NCBI GenBank assembly: GCA_963828415.1
Contig: CAWHEI010000015.1
Location: 186,001 to 250,000 of the forward strand
Source of the DNA: Sva-07 sp963828415
GTDB taxonomy: Bacteria; Actinomycetota; Acidimicrobiia; Acidimicrobiales; Ilumatobacteraceae
DNA: 64,000 bases
Reading direction: 5' to 3'
The position numbers and the translations under genes are program-made. Below the pieces are notes generated by a model that was not told the DNA's origin, made no database searches, and saw only the letters and a list, made by a program, of their open reading frames with translations. Positions 59,041 through 64,000 of this stretch are shown one piece after another (within the stretch, counting starts at the first letter, position 1; every line of letters starts with the position of its first letter).

Positions 59041-60027
59041 GTGACGAGTACCCCCTCCCCGATCAGGACCGACCGTTCGTTCGGCGATCCGACCGCAGAG
59101 TTCGACTACCCCGATGCGGTCCACCCCGCACGCGAGTACCACCTGAACGCCAACGGTCTCCAGATCGCTGTGCACGAGTGGGGCGACGCCGATGCGCCGC
59201 CGATGTTGCTCGTGCACGGTGGTTTCGACTTCGCGCGGACCTTCGACGTGTTCGCACCGAAGCTCGCGGCCGGTGGGTGGCGCATCGTGAGCTGGGACCA
59301 GCGTGGCCACGGCGACAGCGAGCATCCCGAGCTGTACTCGTGGGACGCCGACATGCGAGATGCCCTCACCGTGTTCGATCACGTCAGCCCCGGTCGCCCG
59401 CTGCCGGTCGTCGGGCACTCCAAGGGTGGCGCGTTGATGACGCAGCTCGCGGACGCTCAGCCGTTCCGTTTCACCCACCTGATCAACATGGACGGCATCC
59501 CGTACAACCGACGCATCCCCGACGTCGCCGAACACGAACGCACCAAGATGGTGTCAGCCGAGATCGCCGGTTGGCTCGACCATCGCCGATCCACGGCCAC
59601 CGCCCAACGCAAGCCCGGCACGGTCGAGGAGCTCGCGAAGCGCCGGGGCCGGATGAACCCCCGGCTCGACCCTGACTGGCTCAAGCGTCTCGTCACGACC
59701 GGCGGGTTCGAGTCCGACGACGGATGGCGATGGAAGATCGACCCATCGATGCGTTTCGGAGGTTTCGGCCCGTGGCGACCCGAGTGGACGCTGATGCGGC
59801 TGCCCGGGTTACCGATGCCGTTCCTCGGCATCCTCGGTCGCGAGATGGAGGAGATGGGATGGGGAACGCCACCCGAGAAGGTGCTGCCCTACATGCCCTT
59901 CGACGGCCGGTGCGAGATTCTCGAAGACGTCGGCCACTTCGTCCACATCGAACGGCCAGGCTTCGTCGCTGAGATCGTGCTCGATTTCGTCGGATCTCCC
60001 GATGCCGCAACAGGAGCAGACGCATGA
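59041..60027 (+). CDS. Alpha/beta hydrolase
   Basis: 328 residues. LVHGGFDFARTFD (oxyanion), SWDQRGHGDSEHPE, nucleophile GHSKGG (VVGHSKGGALMTQ) and a late His in DVGHFVHIERPG give the triad positions. It belongs to the epoxide-hydrolase/lipase-like group. The stop overlaps the next gene by 4 nt. Confidence 0.87.
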   Translation: MTSTPSPIRTDRSFGDPTAEFDYPDAVHPAREYHLNANGLQIAVHEWGDADAPPMLLVHGGFDFARTFDVFAPKLAAGGWRIVSWDQRGHGDSEHPELYSWDADMRDALTVFDHVSPGRPLPVVGHSKGGALMTQLADAQPFRFTHLINMDGIPYNRRIPDVAEHERTKMVSAEIAGWLDHRRSTATAQRKPGTVEELAKRRGRMNPRLDPDWLKRLVTTGGFESDDGWRWKIDPSMRFGGFGPWRPEWTLMRLPGLPMPFLGILGREMEEMGWGTPPEKVLPYMPFDGRCEILEDVGHFVHIERPGFVAEIVLDFVGSPDAATGADA

Positions 60028-60704
60028 GCCTCGACACCGTCACGATGCTGCGCCACGGCAAGGTCGAGTTGGCCCTGCACCACCTGCGCGACGCGACCGC
60101 CGCCGGCGGCCGACCGCTGCTGATCCTGCACGGGCTCGGCGAAGCCGCGCCGCGGAGCTCTCCGCGCTGGGCCGACCTTTGGCCCGGGCCGGTGGCGGCG
60201 CTCGATTTCACGGGACACGGCGCATCGACGATCCCGCGTGGCGGTGGCTACACCGCGGAGTTGTTGTTGGGCGACGCCGACGCCGCGCTCAACTCGTTGA
60301 CCGATGGCGACTCGAACCGCACGATCACCGTTGTGGGACGCGGTCTCGGCGCGTACGTGGCACTGCAGATCGCCGGCGCTCGCGCCTCGCAGGTCCACGG
60401 CGCGATCCTCGTCGACGGACCCGGGCTGGCGGGCGGGCCGACCGGGCCGACGTCGCAGAGCTTCTTCTCGCTGCCCGCCAGTTCCGCCACGCCTGACCCG
60501 TACGCGCTCGTCGAGTTGGGCCGCGACCTCCGCCCGCCCGACTACGCCACGTTGTTCGTGCGACTCGCACTCGCCGGGTCACAGCTCGACGAACCGATCG
60601 CCGTCGCCAGCGTGTTCCGACCCGAGTGGTTGGACGCTGTGGCGCGGGAACACGGCGTGATGCAGGCAACGCTGGCCGAGGCGTTGGCCACCTACGCAGG
60701 CTGA
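60024..60704 (+). CDS. Alpha/beta-hydrolase-fold protein with Ser nucleophile replaced
   Basis: 226 residues. LLILHGLGEAAPRSSPRW and ALDFTGHGAS follow the hydrolase pattern, but the nucleophile elbow GxSxG reads GRGLG (VVGRGLGAYVAL), so the catalytic Ser is Gly. It is probably non-hydrolytic or uses another residue. It overlaps the intact hydrolase gene upstream and may pair with it. Confidence 0.75.
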   Translation: MSLDTVTMLRHGKVELALHHLRDATAAGGRPLLILHGLGEAAPRSSPRWADLWPGPVAALDFTGHGASTIPRGGGYTAELLLGDADAALNSLTDGDSNRTITVVGRGLGAYVALQIAGARASQVHGAILVDGPGLAGGPTGPTSQSFFSLPASSATPDPYALVELGRDLRPPDYATLFVRLALAGSQLDEPIAVASVFRPEWLDAVAREHGVMQATLAEALATYAG

Positions 60705-60720
60705 TCGCGGCGTGCGCGAG

Positions 60721-60726
60721 TAGCCT
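60721..60726 (+). promoter_or_regulatory. -10 box (TAGCCT) of the CrtZ-like gene
   Basis: TAGCCT is seven bases before GTG 60734, favouring it over ATG 60746. Confidence 0.5.
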
Positions 60727-60733
60727 TTCCGGC

Positions 60734-61231
60734 GTGTCGCCAACAATGTTCGCGCTGATCCTGATCGGTGGGTTCGTGCTCATGGAGCCGTTGACGGCGG
60801 CCACGCACCGTTGGGTGATGCACGGCATCGGCGAGTGGTTCCACCGCAGCCACCACCGTGCGGTGCGCACACCGGGCTGGGAGCGAAACGACTGGTTTCC
60901 CGTTGCGTTCGCCTCGATCGTGATGTTCGGATTCTGGCTCGGGTTCAACACATCGCTCACCGCGCTGATCCCACTCGGTATCGGCATCACGCTCTACGGC
61001 ATCGCGTACGCGCTCGTGCACGACGGGTACATCCATCGCCGCCTCGGGGCGTTCGGCAACCGCCGGATTGCCACACTCGACCGGCTCGCCGACGCTCACC
61101 GAATCCACCATCTGTACAACGCGGCGCCGTACGGGATGCTCGTTCCGGTCGTGCCGAGCGAGCTGCGCGCACGTGCGGCCACCACCGATCGGGATCCGTT
61201 CGCTGCGAGCGCCCCCTCGGTCGTCGGCTGA
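60734..61231 (+). CDS. crtZ: CrtZ-type beta-carotene hydroxylase / fatty-acid-hydroxylase family
   Basis: 165 residues, four hydrophobic helices. Four His boxes of the diiron hydroxylase family: HRWVMHG, HRSHH, HDGYIHRR and HRIHH. HRSHHRAVRTPGWERNDWFP matches carotenoid 3-hydroxylases. It would add 3-OH groups to beta-ionone rings to make zeaxanthin-type carotenoids in the membrane. No other carotenoid genes are adjacent. Confidence 0.87.
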   Translation: MSPTMFALILIGGFVLMEPLTAATHRWVMHGIGEWFHRSHHRAVRTPGWERNDWFPVAFASIVMFGFWLGFNTSLTALIPLGIGITLYGIAYALVHDGYIHRRLGAFGNRRIATLDRLADAHRIHHLYNAAPYGMLVPVVPSELRARAATTDRDPFAASAPSVVG

Positions 61232-61279
61232 CTCGCCGACCGTCTCCGATTGTCTGGTGGATTGTCGGAGCGGGGCTGT

Positions 61280-61285
61280 TAGATT
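61280..61285 (+). promoter_or_regulatory. -10 box (TAGATT) of the tRNA cluster
   Basis: TAGATT lies 37 nt before tRNA-Glu. A -35 is unclear (TGGATT 16 nt upstream). Confidence 0.4.
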
Positions 61286-61322
61286 CGTGTCGCTCTCAAC
61301 GAGACAAGGCCATTGCCTTCAG

Positions 61323-61395
61323 GCCCCCATCGTCTAGTGGCCTAGGACACCACCCTTTCAAGGTGGCGGCACGGGTTCGAATCCCGTTGGGGGTG
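61323..61395 (+). tRNA. tRNA-Glu (anticodon TTC)
   Basis: Cloverleaf of 73 nt. Acceptor GCCCCCA pairs with TGGGGGT (terminal G-T). The anticodon stem CCACC/GGTGG encloses CTTTCAA with anticodon TTC. T-arm ACGGG-TTCGAAT-CCCGT. CCA is not encoded. Confidence 0.96.
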
Positions 61396-61420
61396 CGGCG
61401 CGAGAGCGTCATACATATCT

Positions 61421-61495
61421 GGTCCCGTGGTGAAGTCTGGAGTTCACGCCGGCCTGTCAAGCCGGAGGTCGCGGGTTCAAGTCCCGTCGGGACCG
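61421..61495 (+). tRNA. tRNA-Asp (anticodon GTC)
   Basis: 75 nt. Acceptor GGTCCCG/CGGGACC, discriminator G. Anticodon stem CCGGC/GCCGG with loop CTGTCAA, anticodon GTC. T-loop TTCAAGT in GCGGG...CCCGT. CCA is not encoded. Confidence 0.96.
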
Positions 61496-61504
61496 CAGCA
61501 GGGG

Positions 61505-61538
61505 GCCACTCGTCATCGCAAGATGGCGAGTGGCTTTT
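61505..61538 (+). terminator. Rho-independent terminator after tRNA-Asp
   Basis: GCCACTCGTCATC and GATGGCGAGTGGC form a 13-bp stem (one G-T) with a GCAA loop, followed by TTTT. It separates tRNA-Asp from tRNA-Phe. Confidence 0.85.
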
Positions 61539-61575
61539 CTGTAGGAACACCGGTGTCGAACGCCAGATTCGACGC

Positions 61576-61646
61576 CAACACGGTCGAGCCGAAGGGCTCG
61601 CCAGCAACACGGTCGAGCCGAAGGGCTCGCCAGCAACACGGTCGAG
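61576..61646. repeat. 29-nt tandem repeat running into tRNA-Phe
   Basis: Two identical 29-nt copies (61576-61604, 61605-61633) and a third 13-nt partial copy (61634-61646). The repeat word GGTCGAG is the tRNA-Phe acceptor 5' strand, so the last copy merges into the tRNA start at 61640. GAGCC-GAA-GGGCTC inside the unit forms a small hairpin. Confidence 0.85.
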
Positions 61647-61715
61647 TAGCTCAGTTGGCAGAGCACACGCCTGAAAAGCGTGGGGTCACCGGATCGACGC
61701 CGGTCTCGACCACCA
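61640..61715 (+). tRNA. tRNA-Phe (anticodon GAA), unusual T-loop, CCA encoded
   Basis: Acceptor GGTCGAG/CTCGACC, discriminator A, then CCA (61713-61715). D-arm GCTCAGTTGGCAGAGC. Anticodon stem CACGC/GCGTG with loop CTGAAAA, anticodon GAA. The T-stem ACCGG/CCGGT encloses ATCGACG: the normally invariant T54 is A. All other conserved positions look normal. Confidence 0.92.
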
Positions 61716-61756
61716 TCATCCAGCGCCCGGTCGGGTCTCCACTCAGATCGCGCCGC

Positions 61757-62038
61757 GATGAGCCAGACCACCACATACGGTCGCCTCGCTCATCGCAACC
61801 CGGTGACCCGTCCCACCGATGAGCCAAACCACCACATACGGTCGCCTCGCTCATCGCAACCCGGCGACCCGTCCCACCGATGAGCCAAACCACCACATAC
61901 GGTCGCCTCGCTCATCGCAACCCGGCGACCCGTCCCACCGATGAGCCAAACCACCACATACGGTCGCCTCGCTCATCGCAACCCGGTGACCCGTCCCACC
62001 GATGAGCCAGACCACCACATACGGTCGCTTCGCTCATC
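61757..62038. repeat. Palindrome array 5: five 38-nt units, period 61
   Basis: Units at 61757-61794, 61818-61855, 61879-61916, 61940-61977 and 62001-62038, with 23-nt, nearly identical spacers (GCAACCCGG...CCCACC). It fills the 380-nt gap between tRNA-Phe and the peptidase gene. Nothing else is seen apart from the peptidase promoter. Confidence 0.93.
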
Positions 62039-62082
62039 GCAACCCGGGTGGGGTGGTGAATGGAACGTTCGGTGGGCGCCGG

Positions 62083-62088
62083 TAAGAC
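62083..62088 (+). promoter_or_regulatory. -10-like box (TAAGAC) of the peptidase gene
   Basis: TAAGAC lies seven bases before GTG 62096 and favours it over ATG 62060. Confidence 0.35.
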
Positions 62089-62095
62089 TTCGGGT

Positions 62096-64000
62096 GTGCG
62101 GCGTGTCCATCGGTGGGGTCTCCTCGTCTCGGCAGTGTGCGCAGTGCTCGCCGCGACGGCCGTTGCGCCCGATCGTGCCGACGCGCAGAGCGCCGGCAAC
62201 GGGCTGGAGGAGGCGTCGGTCAACTCGTTCGAGTTCGATCCGGGCCGGGGTGTCGTGCGGGCGACGATCGACATCGACCTGCGCAACGTGACCACCGACC
62301 AGGTCGACGGCGACACCATCCGACGCTCGTTCTTCGACAGCTACTACGTGGCGGTGCCGCTCGGCGCCGAGAACATCGTCGCCACACGAAACGGCACCGT
62401 GCTCGAGGGCACGCTGGTGTCCGACCCTGAGTTCCCGGCCTTCTCGACGTACCGATTCCCGCTCGGCACCCAGCTGTTCAGCGGACAGTCGACCAGCGTC
62501 GAGGTCACCTACGACCATCTGGGTGCTCCACCACGCGATCCGGTGCCGTGGCGGGTCAACGAGGCCTACGCCGGATTCGTGGCGTTCGGAATCGGCGACG
62601 AAGGCATGGTCACGCTGCGGATCTCGCAACCGTTCGGCTACGAGTTCGACGAGTTCACCGACCTGACGGGATTCGAGGTCGGCGAACCCGACCAGTTCGC
62701 CACGGTCGTGCACACCCGCGCCGGGGCGAACGAGGACACTCGGATCACCGTCGGGTTGTCGAACGACGACCGGCTCATCACCACCCCGCTCGACGTCGAG
62801 GGCGTCGACATCGACCTGCGCTCGTGGCCCGACGATCCCGAGTGGGCCGACTTCGCGAGCGCCAAGGTCGAAGCGGGCATCCCGGCGTTGGAAGAGCTGA
62901 TCGGTACCCCGTGGCCGGTGGAGGGAAGCTTCGCTGTGCGCCAGACGGTCGAGCCGAGTCGGTCGGGCTATGCCGGATGGTTCGATGCGAAGAGCAGCGA
63001 GATCGCCGTCGGCGAGGCACTCGACGCCGACACGATCTACCACGAGCTGTCGCATGCGTGGGTCAACGGGCGCTTGACGAGCGAGCGCTGGTTCACCGAG
63101 GGCCTCCCCCAGGTGTACGCCGCGGAACTGGTACGTGGCGACGGCGACGAGCCGCGTACTCCCACAGCACCAGTCGCCGACGACCCAGCGGCACGCCCGC
63201 TCACCGAATGGACGGCCGCCGACGAGGAGCGATCGGTCGAGGAGTACGGCTATGCCACGTCGTTCTGGGTGGTCGATGCGCTCGTCGACGAGATCGGCTT
63301 CGATCGGACGCGCGATGTGGTCGCTGCCCTCGGCAGCAGTGCGAGCCCGTACGGCGCGACGAGCGACGTCGAGCGGCCGGAGCTCGATTGGAAGCGGGTG
63401 TACGACGTGCTGGTCGAGGTCGGTGGCTCCACCACGGCCGGCGAGGCATTCCGATCCCATGTGGTGAGCGCCGCGGACGCGCCGTTGATCGAGCAGCGAG
63501 ATCGCGCCGCCTCTGACGTGGTCGCCCTCGCAGAGCGCAGCGCCCCGTGGGACCTTCCCGTCGGCGTACGCAACCGTCTCGAACGCTGGGAGGCCGACGA
63601 CGTGACCGCAGCCATCGTCGATGCCGACACGGTGTTGGAGCAGCGCGCCGAGCTGGAGACGATCGAGGAAACCGTCGGCATCGACGAGCCCGAAGATGCC
63701 GATGTCGCCTACGCCGCAGCCCCGATGCGATCGACCGGCGGTGTCGACTTCAGCCGGGCGACGGCGATGCTCGATGAGGCGATCGCACTCGGCGAGCAGC
63801 TCGACGAGCTGCTCCAGGAGGTCGCCCTGGTCGCCGATCAGGCCGACGTGAACCCGCCCGCACTGTCCGACGTCGAGGGGGTCGACGACTTCGCCAGCGG
63901 GATCGCTGCGACCGAGGATCAGCTCGAAGCGACGGAGCGCATCATCGAAGTCGACGACGAACTCGATGCGGCGTCCGGCCTCCTGGTGTCGATCGGTCGA
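62096..64000 (+). CDS. Secreted HExxH metallopeptidase (M1-like), 3' end outside window
   Basis: At least 635 residues, open to the window end. Signal peptide VRRVHRWGLLVSAVCAVLAA...RADAQS. Beta-rich N-terminal part to about 290, then the zinc motif HELSHAW with a downstream Glu in RWFTEGLPQVYAAE, the gluzincin arrangement of M1/M61 peptidases. The C-terminal part is helical and acidic (DEAIALGEQLDELLQE). ATG 62060 is also in frame. The enzyme would act outside the cell; a C-terminal membrane anchor may follow beyond the window. Confidence 0.8.
   Translation, partial: MRRVHRWGLLVSAVCAVLAATAVAPDRADAQSAGNGLEEASVNSFEFDPGRGVVRATIDIDLRNVTTDQVDGDTIRRSFFDSYYVAVPLGAENIVATRNGTVLEGTLVSDPEFPAFSTYRFPLGTQLFSGQSTSVEVTYDHLGAPPRDPVPWRVNEAYAGFVAFGIGDEGMVTLRISQPFGYEFDEFTDLTGFEVGEPDQFATVVHTRAGANEDTRITVGLSNDDRLITTPLDVEGVDIDLRSWPDDPEWADFASAKVEAGIPALEELIGTPWPVEGSFAVRQTVEPSRSGYAGWFDAKSSEIAVGEALDADTIYHELSHAWVNGRLTSERWFTEGLPQVYAAELVRGDGDEPRTPTAPVADDPAARPLTEWTAADEERSVEEYGYATSFWVVDALVDEIGFDRTRDVVAALGSSASPYGATSDVERPELDWKRVYDVLVEVGGSTTAGEAFRSHVVSAADAPLIEQRDRAASDVVALAERSAPWDLPVGVRNRLERWEADDVTAAIVDADTVLEQRAELETIEETVGIDEPEDADVAYAAAPMRSTGGVDFSRATAMLDEAIALGEQLDELLQEVALVADQADVNPPALSDVEGVDDFASGIAATEDQLEATERIIEVDDELDAASGLLVSIGR

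Overview
This is a high-GC, gene-dense actinobacterial window with a strongly leaderless promoter style. Several genes mark it as an actinobacterium: a mycothiol glycosyltransferase (mshA), a SigR/RsrA-type redox sigma/anti-sigma pair, an RsiG-like anti-sigma protein, Rex, and an Rpf-like secreted transglycosylase. Gene content and style recall the Acidimicrobiia (Ilumatobacter-like); this is an inference from memory, not a database result.

Layout. 1-3268: end of a cytosolic NiFe-hydrogenase operon (large-subunit C-terminus, maturation protease, HypC, a DMT transporter, a probable DUF6390 protein). 3308-5690: three overlapping genes that look like an oxidative phosphonate-degradation module (alkaline-phosphatase-fold hydrolase, PhnY-like dioxygenase, PhnZ-like HD oxygenase). 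5791-8037: a frameshifted Rpf-like gene, an NTF2-like protein and the end of a minus-strand operon (FAD oxidoreductase, cyclase-ATPase signalling protein, acetoacetate-decarboxylase-like protein) that extends to 13993. 14122-18623: a helical unknown, an FMN glutamate-synthase-like protein and a sulfatase. 18954-22868: hydrolase, MarR, sigR-rsrA, a 52-residue membrane protein, tilS, a phosphatase-like protein. 22878-27330: Tat-exported M23 peptidase, frameshifted epimerase, acyltransferase-like protein, hydrolase, renalase-like oxidase. 27353-39361: tetrapyrrole genes hemL, hemB, hemD, hemC, hemA with rex and an acyl-CoA synthetase, plus two secreted or membrane proteins. 39545-45445: frameshifted SAM hydrolase, proC, YbjN-like, mshA, rsiG-like, moaD-like, membrane protein. 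45514-46493: cyclophilin lipoprotein and partner. 46654-52644: complete mnhABCDEFG Na+/H+ antiporter operon. 52755-56544: 3-hydroxybutyryl-CoA dehydrogenase, frameshifted aat, and ethylmalonyl-CoA mutase behind a structured leader. 56553-57786: an endonuclease-like gene bracketed by paired palindromes. 57791-61231: oxygenase-like protein, LysM lipoprotein, two hydrolases, CrtZ-like hydroxylase. 61323-61715: tRNA-Glu, tRNA-Asp, tRNA-Phe. 62096-end: a secreted HExxH peptidase cut by the window edge.

Recurring features. (1) Sixteen copies of a 38-nt palindrome in five tandem intergenic clusters with a 61-62-nt period. (2) A second palindrome family flanking one nuclease-like gene. (3) Four otherwise well-preserved genes each broken by what looks like a single-base indel, which suggests consensus errors or recent decay. 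(4) More than twenty genes with a TANNNT-type -10 hexamer 6-10 nt before the start codon and no Shine-Dalgarno, which also decides several starts.

How the genes fit together: mycothiol synthesis, SigR/RsrA and Rex point to redox sensing; the hem genes sit beside rex; ethylmalonyl-CoA mutase and hydroxybutyryl-CoA dehydrogenase fit acetyl-CoA assimilation by the ethylmalonyl-CoA pathway; Mnh, sulfatase and phosphonate genes suit a marine or brackish heterotroph able to use H2.
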